Positions 1-8,320 of a stretch of DNA of 64,000 nucleotides are shown here, one piece after another (within the stretch, counting starts at the first letter, position 1; every line of letters starts with the position of its first letter). Source of the stretch: Planctomycetota bacterium (lineage in GTDB: Bacteria > Planctomycetota > Planctomycetia > Pirellulales > Lacipirellulaceae); NCBI GenBank assembly GCA_029781135.1, contig JAKOXH010000050.1:43794-107793 (forward strand), in the 5' to 3' direction. Position numbers and translations under genes: made by a program. A model generated the notes under the pieces. The model worked only from the letters and a program-made list of their open reading frames with translations, was not told where the DNA came from and did no database searches.

Positions 1-1
1 T

Positions 2-2602
2 TATCTTACGCTCGGCCGCGCAGCGCCCACGCTTTCCGGCGGCGAAGCCCAACGCATTCGCCTCGCCAGCCAAGTCGGCAGCGGCCTCTGCGGCGTATTG
101 TACGTGCTGGATGAACCCACGATCGGCCTCCACCCGCGCGACAATGCCCGCCTCGTCACCGCGCTGCAGAAACTGCGCGACCTCGGCAACACGCTGCTCA
201 TTGTCGAGCACGATCGCGAAGTGATCGCCAACTCCGATGGCCTGTTCGACTTCGGCCCTGGCGCCGGTCGCCTCGGCGGCCAGATCGTCGCCAGCGGCAG
301 CCCTGCTGAAATCGCCCGCAAACGAGCGAGCATCACGGGCCCGTACCTTAGTGGCAAGAAGGCGATTGGAGTGCCGAAAAATAGGCGAGTGCGGAATGGG
401 GAGTGCGGAATGGGGAATGAAGAGGGCACAAGTTCAGGTCACTCCAAATTCCCCACTCCCAATTCCGAATTCCCCACTCTCACCATCGCCGGCGCTCGCC
501 ACAACAATCTCAAAAACATCACCGTCTCTATCCCCCTCGGCACACTCACTGCCGTCACCGGCGTGAGCGGCAGCGGCAAAAGTTCACTCGTTGAAGATAT
601 TCTCTACAACCAACTCGCCAAAACGTTGCACCGCGCCAGCACCGTGCCCGGCACGCACGACGAAATTCGCGGCATCGAGCATATCAACAAGGTGATCCGC
701 GTCGATCAGCAGCCGCTCGGCAACACACCCACCTCGAACCCGGCCACCTACACCGGCGTGTTCGATCTCATCCGCCAGTTGTTTTCGCAACTGCCCGAAT
801 CCAAGCTCCGCGGCTACACTGCCCGCCGGTTCAGCTTCAACGTGCCCGGCGGCCGCTGCGAAGCTTGCGAAGGGAATGGCCAAATTTGTATCCAGATGCA
901 CTTCCTGCCCGATATTTGGGTCGAGTGCGATGCCTGCCGTGGCCTGCGCTACCACCGCGACGTGCTGGAAGTGACCTATCACGGCAAGAGCATTGCCGAT
1001 GTGCTCAACATGTCGTGCGGTCAGGCCGTCGAACTCTTCGCCAACATCCCGAAAATCCGCCGCATCCTGCAAACATTGTGTGACGTGGGCCTCGATTATC
1101 TCACGCTCGGCCAAAGCGCGCCGACGCTCTCCGGCGGTGAAGCCCAACGCGTGAAATTGGCGGCCGAACTCGCGAGGCCAGGTACTGGCCAAACGCTCTA
1201 TCTGCTCGACGAACCCACCACCGGCCTCCACTTCGACGACCTCGCGAAACTCCTCGACGTGCTCAACCGCCTCGTCGACCAGGGCAACACGGTCGTCGTC
1301 ATCGAACACAATCTCGACGTCATCAAAACGGCCGACTGGGTCATCGACCTCGGCCCCGAAGCCGGCGCCGACGGCGGCCAGATTGTGGCTTGTGGCACGC
1401 CGGAACAAATTATTGAGCAATTGCGGATTGCGGATTGCGGATTGCGGATTGACAAACCAACGAGAGGCCGTAAATCACGCGTAACACAATCCGAAATCCG
1501 AAATCCGAAATCCGAAATCGTCTCCCACACCGCCCTCGCCCTGGCCCCGGTGCTCGCAGCCGGTCCGTACGTCGAACGCAAACGGTACAACCCAGAAGAA
1601 GTCGAAGCACCGGCTTCCGACGATCTCGACATCGACGACGTCGGCCGCGACACGCGGATGCCTTGGGAAATCGATGGCCGCGGCTGGCACACGAAGAGCC
1701 GCGTCGGCCGCGATGGCCGACCCTGCCAGTGGGATGGCCACATTCTCGACGCAATCGAACAGCGCATCCAGGAACTCGGCAACTTCGCCGCGACGAACTG
1801 GAACAATCGCACGATCGTGGAAATCACCGGTGGGAAGAAAGTCGATGGCTGGTTCTTCCACGCCATCACCGGCGAACGCTGGCTCGTGAAGCTGAAGTTC
1901 CGCACTGCCAAAAAAACATTTGAGCGCGACAAGCTCGTGGCCGACCTCGGCCTCAAGCCGCTCAATGATCTCGATGAAATCGAAGCCTACGGCCGCGGCC
2001 CGCGCGTGAAGTGCAAGAACCTCGCCGGCCCCTGGCAAGAGGTACAGATCGACGCCCACTCTTGGGAAGAAATCGATACGCCGGCGTTCTGGTCGTTCCT
2101 TGAACGGGCCGTCGCCGGCTTCAACAAATTCACCGAACGCGTCGAGAAGAAGCCGGAGGACATCATGCCCTGGAAGGTCCTCGGCCAAAAATGGCATCTC
2201 TCGCGCAAAGGCTTCCCGCCCGGCAAAAAGACGGCCTGGAAACCGGAGGTGCTCGAAGAGCTGCTGGAATTGCTGGCCGAAATCGTGCCCAGCGGCCAAT
2301 TTTTGTGGAATAACCAGAACGTGGTGTACATGATGGTCCCCGGTGTGCGCAAGCCCTGGGCCACGATCTTCACCAAGCGGCTGGCTGGCGTCGATCTCAT
2401 TCTCAACGGCCCCAAGGGCGCGTTCCAACTCGGCAGCGTCGCCGACCTGGGCAGCACGCGCTCGCTCGATACCGACTCCGAAGACCGCGACCAAGTGAAA
2501 CTGCGATTCATTTCAACCGATGAACTCCATGCCGAAAATGTCGCCGCGTTCCTGCGCGTGCATTTGGATTCGCTGGCCGCCGAAGTCGAGTTAACCGTGT
2601 AG
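2..2602 (+). CDS. uvrA: UvrA excinuclease subunit A, C-terminal part with long extension (partial)
   Basis: DNA-damage recognition ATPase of nucleotide excision repair, acting with UvrB and UvrC. The reading frame is open from base 2, so the N-terminus lies outside the window. Visible in order: ABC signature TLSGGEAQR (29-55) and Walker B LYVLDEPT of the first ABC half; Walker A GVSGSGKSS (about 562); zinc finger CEAC...CDAC (about 860-940); second signature TLSGGEAQR (about 1125); Walker B YLLDEPTTGLH (about 1200). An ordinary UvrA would stop near 1410. Here about 390 more codons follow: a repeat-derived linker, then a Trp-rich domain of unknown role. Two palindromic repeat elements (387-479 and 1420-1519) lie in frame. 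Family assignment is certain; the function of the extension is unknown. Confidence 0.96.
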   Translation, partial: YLTLGRAAPTLSGGEAQRIRLASQVGSGLCGVLYVLDEPTIGLHPRDNARLVTALQKLRDLGNTLLIVEHDREVIANSDGLFDFGPGAGRLGGQIVASGSPAEIARKRASITGPYLSGKKAIGVPKNRRVRNGECGMGNEEGTSSGHSKFPTPNSEFPTLTIAGARHNNLKNITVSIPLGTLTAVTGVSGSGKSSLVEDILYNQLAKTLHRASTVPGTHDEIRGIEHINKVIRVDQQPLGNTPTSNPATYTGVFDLIRQLFSQLPESKLRGYTARRFSFNVPGGRCEACEGNGQICIQMHFLPDIWVECDACRGLRYHRDVLEVTYHGKSIADVLNMSCGQAVELFANIPKIRRILQTLCDVGLDYLTLGQSAPTLSGGEAQRVKLAAELARPGTGQTLYLLDEPTTGLHFDDLAKLLDVLNRLVDQGNTVVVIEHNLDVIKTADWVIDLGPEAGADGGQIVACGTPEQIIEQLRIADCGLRIDKPTRGRKSRVTQSEIRNPKSEIVSHTALALAPVLAAGPYVERKRYNPEEVEAPASDDLDIDDVGRDTRMPWEIDGRGWHTKSRVGRDGRPCQWDGHILDAIEQRIQELGNFAATNWNNRTIVEITGGKKVDGWFFHAITGERWLVKLKFRTAKKTFERDKLVADLGLKPLNDLDEIEAYGRGPRVKCKNLAGPWQEVQIDAHSWEEIDTPAFWSFLERAVAGFNKFTERVEKKPEDIMPWKVLGQKWHLSRKGFPPGKKTAWKPEVLEELLELLAEIVPSGQFLWNNQNVVYMMVPGVRKPWATIFTKRLAGVDLILNGPKGAFQLGSVADLGSTRSLDTDSEDRDQVKLRFISTDELHAENVAAFLRVHLDSLAAEVELTV
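387..479. repeat. In-frame palindromic element with GGGGAAT/GAGTG units inside uvrA
   Basis: Two arms of 32 bases (387-418 and 448-479) are imperfect reverse complements, each built of short units such as GAGTGGGGAAT. The element sits between the first ABC half and the second ABC domain of uvrA and is read through without a stop. A half copy of the same text occurs at 17216-17242 between genes. Confidence 0.85.
1420..1519. repeat. In-frame heptamer palindrome inside uvrA (GCGGATT / AATCCGA units)
   Basis: The left arm (1420-1450) is more than four copies of GCGGATT. The right arm (1488-1519) is more than four copies of AATCCGA, close to its reverse complement. The uvrA frame reads it as RIADCGLRI ... 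SEIRNPKSEIV. The same element in the same frame occurs in pheS (29538-29610) and argS (44995-45071). Confidence 0.9.
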
Positions 2603-2617
2603 CATCCACCGTCATAC

Positions 2618-3301
2618 ATGCCCGAACAAACGATCAACACGCTCTTGGCTCCTCGGTTTCTGTTCCGCTTTGCTGTGCCGTTGCGGCACTTTGCGGGCAC
2701 TTGGAAGCCGACCGGCACCGATCTCGACGAATCCTACGAGTTGCTCCATTTAGCTGAACTGGATGCCAATAGCCTCGACCGCGAACGCACGTTCGCCACG
2801 CTGCGGGCCGCCTGGAACGTGCAGGGACTCTACTTCCAAGCAACCGTCACAGGCAAGGATCAGCCGGTTTGGTGCCGCGAAGGACGGCTGGAAGACAGCG
2901 ACGGCCTGCAGGTGTGGATCGATACGCGGGCCACTCTCAATATCCACCGGGCCAGCCGTTATTGCCATCGCTACGTGTTTCTACCGGCCTGCGGCGGCAG
3001 CGGCAATTCGCAGCCCCTGGCCGACCAGCTCCTTATCAACCGGGCCCGGGAAAACGCTCGCCCTATCCGACCCCGCGAACTGCAAGTCGCCGCGAAAACC
3101 ACGAAAAACGGCTACACACTTTCCGCCTTCGTGCCGGCCATCGCCCTGGGCGGGTACGACCCGCTCCAACACCGACAAATTGGCTTCACCTATTCCATCT
3201 ACGATCGCGAACTCGGCCTGCAAACCTTCGCCACCGGCCCCGCCTTCCCATTTCAGGAAGATCCAACCTGCTGGGCAGCCTTGGACCTGGTTGATACTTG
3301 A
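2618..3301 (+). CDS. CBM9/DOMON-like sugar-binding domain protein
   Basis: A 227-residue protein without a signal peptide. The central part (WNVQGLYFQATV, then DGLQVWIDTRAT about residues 95-107, then a final FTYSIYD block) resembles the family 9 carbohydrate-binding/DOMON-like beta-sandwich fold seen in many planctomycete proteins. It starts 15 bases after the uvrA stop, so it is probably co-transcribed with uvrA. No enzymatic domain is attached. The ligand is unknown and carbohydrate binding is inference from the fold pattern; the existence of the gene is well supported by position and clean coding sequence. Confidence 0.75.
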   Translation: MPEQTINTLLAPRFLFRFAVPLRHFAGTWKPTGTDLDESYELLHLAELDANSLDRERTFATLRAAWNVQGLYFQATVTGKDQPVWCREGRLEDSDGLQVWIDTRATLNIHRASRYCHRYVFLPACGGSGNSQPLADQLLINRARENARPIRPRELQVAAKTTKNGYTLSAFVPAIALGGYDPLQHRQIGFTYSIYDRELGLQTFATGPAFPFQEDPTCWAALDLVDT

Positions 3302-3433
3302 GCCGGGCCATTTTCTCGCACCGAATCGTGCTCCAGTGTACGGTAGCAGCTAGACGGTACCAAATCGTTCCGTCAAAATAACGGGTCTGCTCCGAGTCGC
3401 GCCACAACTATTCCAAAATTGTCGCGGTCGTCC

Positions 3434-6400
3434 ATGTCGTTGATCCAACGATCTTCACTAGGCCACTCAGACGCTAAACTACCCAAATGGTTAGTCATCG
3501 GCGCCACGCTCGCGGTGTTGGCCTTGGGCTTCGGCGTTGCGCTCGATATCTACAACACGCTACGTTTTAGCCGCGACACGCAATCGGTGACCCACACCCA
3601 TCAAGCGATTACTGGTCTTGAGCAAGTGTTATCGCTCGCCAAGGATGCCGAGACCGGCCAGCGCGGTTTTGTCATCACCGGCGAACTGCCCTACCTCGAG
3701 CCTTACAGCACGGCCAACCGCGAGATCAATCGGCAAATCGATGCTTTACAGCAATTGACCGCGGACAACGCCACGCAGCAGGCCCGCATTCCCAAGTTGC
3801 GGGAAATGATCCAGGCGCGGCTCGCTCGCCTCGCCCAAGGCATCGAGCTCCGCCAGAACGGCAATTTCAACAGCGTCCAGCAGAACATCCTTTCCGGTGA
3901 AGGCAAACGGCAAATGGATGACATTCGCGGCCTGATCGCCGAAATGACGCAACACGAACAAGACCTGTTGGCGCAACGTGAAAACCAGGCAAATCGCATG
4001 CGGCGGGTGGCCATCGTCTCCGGCATTATTTCGGGTCTGCTTGCCCTGGGGATGTTCGGTGCTTTCTTAGTCGCCCTGCGAAAGCACTTGCGGGCCCGCG
4101 CAGAATCGGCTTTCGCCATCGCGGAACAAGGCGAACGCTGGCGCACCACACTGGCTAGTATTGGGGATGCCGTCATCGCCACGGATACCGCGGGCCGCGT
4201 CACACACATGAACGCCGTCGCCGAATCGCTCACCGGCTGGACCACGAGTGAAGCCACGGGCCGACCCCTCGAAGAAGTCTTCCACATCGTCAACGACGCG
4301 ACGCGTCAACCTGTTCCCAATCCGGCCACGCGTGCGCTCAGCGAAGGCGTCATCGTCGGCCTCGCGAACCACACGGTTCTCGTTGCCAAGGACGGCAGCG
4401 AACGCCCCATCGACGACAGTGCCGCCCCCATCCGCTGCCAGGATGGCGAAATCGTCGGCTGCGTGCTCGTGTTCCGCGATGTCACCGAGCGCTCGCAGGC
4501 CGAACAAGCGCTGCGCCAGTCTGAACAGCAGCTGCGCGCCATTTACAATGGCACGCATGAATACATTGGGCTGCTGACTCCAGCGGGCGTGGTGCTCGAA
4601 GCGAACCATGCGTCCCTCCATTTCGCACGGTGTAATCGCGAAGATGTCGTGGGGCGGCCCTTTTGGGATACGCCGTGGTTCACGCCCACGCCCGGGGCGC
4701 CGGAAAAAATCCGCGAAGCGGTGCTGCGGGCGGCTGCCGGCGAAGACGTGCTCTTTGAAACGGCGCTCCTCTCCACCAAAGGCGACGAGCGGTGGTTTGA
4801 GCTTTCCCTCTGCCCGATCTTCAACGACCAACTGGAAGTCACGCTGATCGTGCCGGAAGGCCGCGACATCACCACCCGCAAGCAGGCCGCTGAAGCCCAA
4901 ACGCGGCTAGCGGCCATCGTCCATTCTTCCGACGACGGCATCGTCAGCAAGGACCTCACCGGCCGCATCATCAGTTGGAATCCCGGCGCCGAACGCATTT
5001 TTGGCTACACGGCTGCGGAAGCCGTCGGTCAGTCGATCAAGTTGATCATTCCCGCCGAGCGCCATGCCGAGGAGGACGATATTCTCGCCCGCCTCGCGCG
5101 CGGCGAATCGGTCGATCATTTCGAGACCGTGCGCGTCCGAAAGGATGGCACGCCGATCGATGTCTCCATTACGATATCGCCCTTGAAAGATGCTCAGGGC
5201 CACGTCATAGGCGCGTCGAAAATCGCCCGCGAAGTCACCGCCCAACGGCGGATGCAGGAGCAGCTGCGCTCGAGCGAAGAACGCTTCCGCCTGGCCGCCG
5301 ACGCCGCCCAATCGCTGATTTACGAGGTGGACCTGGAGTCGCGCCGGGCGGCCACCGCCTATGGCCTCCAACGCCTCACCGGTTTCGCTCCCCACGAAGT
5401 GCCGTTAAGCAGCGATGCTTGGCATGCGCGCATCCATCCCGATGATCTGCCGGCACACCTCGAACGGGTGAAAGCCGTCATCAAGTCGGGCGACAATTAC
5501 CGCAGCGAGTATCGCCTGCAACACGCCAATGGTTCTTGGCTCCACGTCGAGGACGTGGGCCAGATCATTCGCAACCGTACGGGTCGAGCCGTTCGCCTGG
5601 CCGGTTCCATTATCGACGTCACCCAACGCAAGCAGTTCGAAGACGCCCTCCGTGAAAGTGAAGTGCGTTTCCGCACGCTCGCCGAGAATATCTCGCAGTT
5701 TGCCTGGATCGCCGATGCCGCGGGATGGCTCTATTGGTACAACCAGCGCTGGTACGATTACACCGGTACAACGCTGGAAGAAATGCAAGGTTGGGGATGG
5801 AAGAGCGTGCACCACCCCGATCATGTCGAGCGCGTCGTCGCCCATTTCCAGCATTCCTTAGACACCGGCGAACTTTGGGAAGACACTTTCCCACTCCGCG
5901 GCAAAGATGGCAACTACCGCTGGTTCCTCTCGCGGGCGGTGCCGATTCGCGATGCCAGCGGCAACATCACGCACTGGTTTGGCACCAATACCGATGTCAC
6001 CGAACAGCGCGAAGCCGCCGAAATCCAGCGCGAACTGGCCGACAAGCTCCGCGAGGCCGATCGCCACAAGGACGAATTCATGGCCATGCTGGCTCACGAG
6101 TTGCGAAACCCCTTGGCGCCCCTCCGCAACGCCCTCAACATCCTGCAACTGACCCCGGGCAGCAGCGACGACGCCCGGACCATCCATGAGCTGATGGACC
6201 GCCAGCTCAACCAACTCGTCCGACTGGTTAATGATTTGCTGGACGTCAGTCGCGTGCGCTTGGGCAAGATCGACCTGCGCCGCGACCAGGTCAAACTAAA
6301 AACGGTCATCACGCAAGCCGTGGAAACTTGCCGGCCCGCGATCGATGAAGCCCAGCACGACCTGCGGCTGGCGATTCCGTCCGAACCAATTTTCATTAGC

Positions 6401-7171
6401 GGCGATGCCCAGCGACTCGAGCAGGTATTCTCCAACTTGCTGAATAATTCCTGCAAGTACAGCGCACCTGGCAGCAAGATCGTGATTGCGGTGCGCCGCG
6501 ACGATCAGGAGGCCGTCATTTCGGTAAAGGATAACGGCGTGGGCATCGCCCACGATAAACTTCCCCACATCTTCGACGTCTTCACGCAAGTCGATAGCTC
6601 GCTCGAGCGGTCGCAAGGCGGGCTCGGCATCGGCCTCGCACTCGTGCGGCAATTGGTCGAATTGCACGGCGGCTCCGTGACCGCTAAGAGCGATGGCCTC
6701 GGCCACGGCAGCGAATTCGTCGTCCGGCTGCCCGTGATGGCAGAACATATTTCATCGCCAACGGCGGCTATGCCGACCAACGGCAAAACTCCGCAACACC
6801 GTGTGTTGATTGTCGATGATAACCGCGACTCGGCGCGCACGATGGCCCTCATGCTGCAACTCAAGGGCCATGAAACGCAGACCGCCCATGATGGCCTGGA
6901 AGCCGTCGCCGCCGCGGAGGACTTTCGGCCCACCTTTGTTCTCTTGGATATCGGTTTGCCAAAACTCAACGGCTTGGAAGTCGCCCGCAAACTTCGCGCA
7001 CAACCTTGGGGTCGCGATATTTTCCTGGCCGCCATGACCGGCTGGGGACAAGACGATGACCGCCGCAAGTCGACCGAAGCCGGCTTCAACGCCCACTTGG
7101 TCAAGCCCGCCGATTTCACGACGCTGACCGAACTCTTTGCGAAACACAATGCCACCGCGGACATAATCTAA
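3434..7171 (+). CDS. Membrane hybrid sensor histidine kinase (CHASE3-PAS repeats-HisKA-HATPase-REC)
   Basis: A two-component sensor of about 1245 residues. Order: transmembrane helix (WLVIGATLAVLALGFGVAL, residues about 18-38); periplasmic CHASE3-type region with the 'DAETGQRGFVITGE' signature; second helix (about 190-212); five PAS/PAC modules; dimerisation/H-box 'FMAMLAHELRNPLAPLRN' with the phospho-acceptor His; N-box NNSCKYS; G boxes DNGVGIA and GGLGIGLAL; and a C-terminal receiver with VLIVDDN, phospho-acceptor Asp in LLDIGLP and Lys in LVKPAD. ATG at 3434 is preferred to the upstream TTG at 3419. No output domain is present, so it probably passes phosphate to a separate regulator. The stimulus is not visible from context. 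Confidence 0.95.
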   Translation: MSLIQRSSLGHSDAKLPKWLVIGATLAVLALGFGVALDIYNTLRFSRDTQSVTHTHQAITGLEQVLSLAKDAETGQRGFVITGELPYLEPYSTANREINRQIDALQQLTADNATQQARIPKLREMIQARLARLAQGIELRQNGNFNSVQQNILSGEGKRQMDDIRGLIAEMTQHEQDLLAQRENQANRMRRVAIVSGIISGLLALGMFGAFLVALRKHLRARAESAFAIAEQGERWRTTLASIGDAVIATDTAGRVTHMNAVAESLTGWTTSEATGRPLEEVFHIVNDATRQPVPNPATRALSEGVIVGLANHTVLVAKDGSERPIDDSAAPIRCQDGEIVGCVLVFRDVTERSQAEQALRQSEQQLRAIYNGTHEYIGLLTPAGVVLEANHASLHFARCNREDVVGRPFWDTPWFTPTPGAPEKIREAVLRAAAGEDVLFETALLSTKGDERWFELSLCPIFNDQLEVTLIVPEGRDITTRKQAAEAQTRLAAIVHSSDDGIVSKDLTGRIISWNPGAERIFGYTAAEAVGQSIKLIIPAERHAEEDDILARLARGESVDHFETVRVRKDGTPIDVSITISPLKDAQGHVIGASKIAREVTAQRRMQEQLRSSEERFRLAADAAQSLIYEVDLESRRAATAYGLQRLTGFAPHEVPLSSDAWHARIHPDDLPAHLERVKAVIKSGDNYRSEYRLQHANGSWLHVEDVGQIIRNRTGRAVRLAGSIIDVTQRKQFEDALRESEVRFRTLAENISQFAWIADAAGWLYWYNQRWYDYTGTTLEEMQGWGWKSVHHPDHVERVVAHFQHSLDTGELWEDTFPLRGKDGNYRWFLSRAVPIRDASGNITHWFGTNTDVTEQREAAEIQRELADKLREADRHKDEFMAMLAHELRNPLAPLRNALNILQLTPGSSDDARTIHELMDRQLNQLVRLVNDLLDVSRVRLGKIDLRRDQVKLKTVITQAVETCRPAIDEAQHDLRLAIPSEPIFISGDAQRLEQVFSNLLNNSCKYSAPGSKIVIAVRRDDQEAVISVKDNGVGIAHDKLPHIFDVFTQVDSSLERSQGGLGIGLALVRQLVELHGGSVTAKSDGLGHGSEFVVRLPVMAEHISSPTAAMPTNGKTPQHRVLIVDDNRDSARTMALMLQLKGHETQTAHDGLEAVAAAEDFRPTFVLLDIGLPKLNGLEVARKLRAQPWGRDIFLAAMTGWGQDDDRRKSTEAGFNAHLVKPADFTTLTELFAKHNATADII

Positions 7172-7180
7172 TCGCCCTGA

Positions 7181-8299
7181 TTAACGCGCGACGCGCCCGT
7201 GTACGTACACATCGCCATCCAATTCTTCGATGGCGATATCCGCTAGCCGCAGCGCATCGGCCATGCGTTCGATGCCGACGCCGCCGATGGGGCTCAGCGC
7301 CGCCGCGCCGCCGGCAAATTTGGGTGCAATGAAAACGTGCACTTCATCAATGGCGCGCATGTCGAATAACGTGCCCAAAAGGTGGCTGCCGCCCTCCACT
7401 AGAACATTCGTTATTCGCCGTCGGCCTAGTTCCTTGAACAAGCCATCGAGTCGCTGTTCATGCGAATCACCCGGGCAACGTAGTACCTCGACGCCCGCTG
7501 AACTCAGTTCGGAACACTTCGTCGCATCGGCTCGTTCGCTGACGGCAACAACCACCGGCACGTCGGCCGCCGTTTGCACGAGCCGGCTAGTGATGGGCAG
7601 CACGGCGTTCGCATCACCAACGACACGCACGGCCCGCCGTTTGACATCGGCGAAATTCGCCGGCCGAGCGGTAAGCTGCGGGTTATCCTTCAGTGCGGTG
7701 CCGCTTCCCACGACGATGGCATCGACTCGCCCCCGCAGTTGGTGTACCACCGCCCGCGATGCTTCGCTGGAAATCCATTGACTATTTCCGGTACGTGTGG
7801 CCAGTTTGCCGTCGAGCGTCATCGCCCACTTGGCAATCACCCAAGGCCGGCCCGTGGCAATCAATTTGCGATACGGCGCCAAAATCCACGCAGCTTCCGC
7901 CGCACAAATGCCGACTTCGCATCGAATGCCAGCGGCCCGCAACTCCGCAATTCCCCGGCCACTCACTTCCGCAAACGGATCTTCGACGCCAATCACGACA
8001 TGCTCGATGCCCCCCTTGATAAGCGCCTGCGTGCAGGGCGGCGTCTTGCCGAAATGGCAACATGGTTCGAGCGTAACATACGCCGTCGCGCCCATGGCAC
8101 GCTCGCCCGCCTCGACAAGCGCGTTCACTTCCGCATGCCGCCCGCCGAACTGCTCGTGAAATCCCTGGCCGACGACCTCGCCATTTCGCACGATCACACA
8201 GCCGACCATCGGGTTCGGCTCAACGGCTCCCTCGCCGCGCAGGGCCAACGCAGTTGCCTGGCGCATGTACCGTTCGTCGTCGTTTGCACGGCCTGCCAC
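7181..8299 (-). CDS. ribD: Bifunctional riboflavin biosynthesis deaminase/reductase
   Basis: Catalyses two consecutive steps of riboflavin synthesis: deamination of the diaminopyrimidine intermediate and NADPH reduction of the ribosyl group. The N-terminal deaminase carries PNPMVGCVIV, the zinc ligand motif GGRHAEVNAL, and the second and third ligands in EPCCHFGKTPPC. The C-terminal reductase begins near residue 145 (WVIAKWAMTLDGKLATRTG) and includes LVEGGSHLLG. Length (372) is typical. It lies 21 bases downstream of the SEC-C protein gene on the same strand, so the two may share a transcript, and its 3' end converges with the histidine kinase gene. Confidence 0.97.
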   Translation of the reverse strand: MAGRANDDERYMRQATALALRGEGAVEPNPMVGCVIVRNGEVVGQGFHEQFGGRHAEVNALVEAGERAMGATAYVTLEPCCHFGKTPPCTQALIKGGIEHVVIGVEDPFAEVSGRGIAELRAAGIRCEVGICAAEAAWILAPYRKLIATGRPWVIAKWAMTLDGKLATRTGNSQWISSEASRAVVHQLRGRVDAIVVGSGTALKDNPQLTARPANFADVKRRAVRVVGDANAVLPITSRLVQTAADVPVVVAVSERADATKCSELSSAGVEVLRCPGDSHEQRLDGLFKELGRRRITNVLVEGGSHLLGTLFDMRAIDEVHVFIAPKFAGGAAALSPIGGVGIERMADALRLADIAIEELDGDVYVHGRVAR

Positions 8300-8320
8300 G
8301 TTGAGAAGCTGACTCGCGGG

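Noticed and set aside
584..1420. Long minus-strand open frame of 278 codons opposite uvrA
   Set aside because: Antisense shadow of the GC-rich uvrA frame; composition is His/Ala/Val-rich without any domain, while uvrA motifs on the plus strand are unambiguous.
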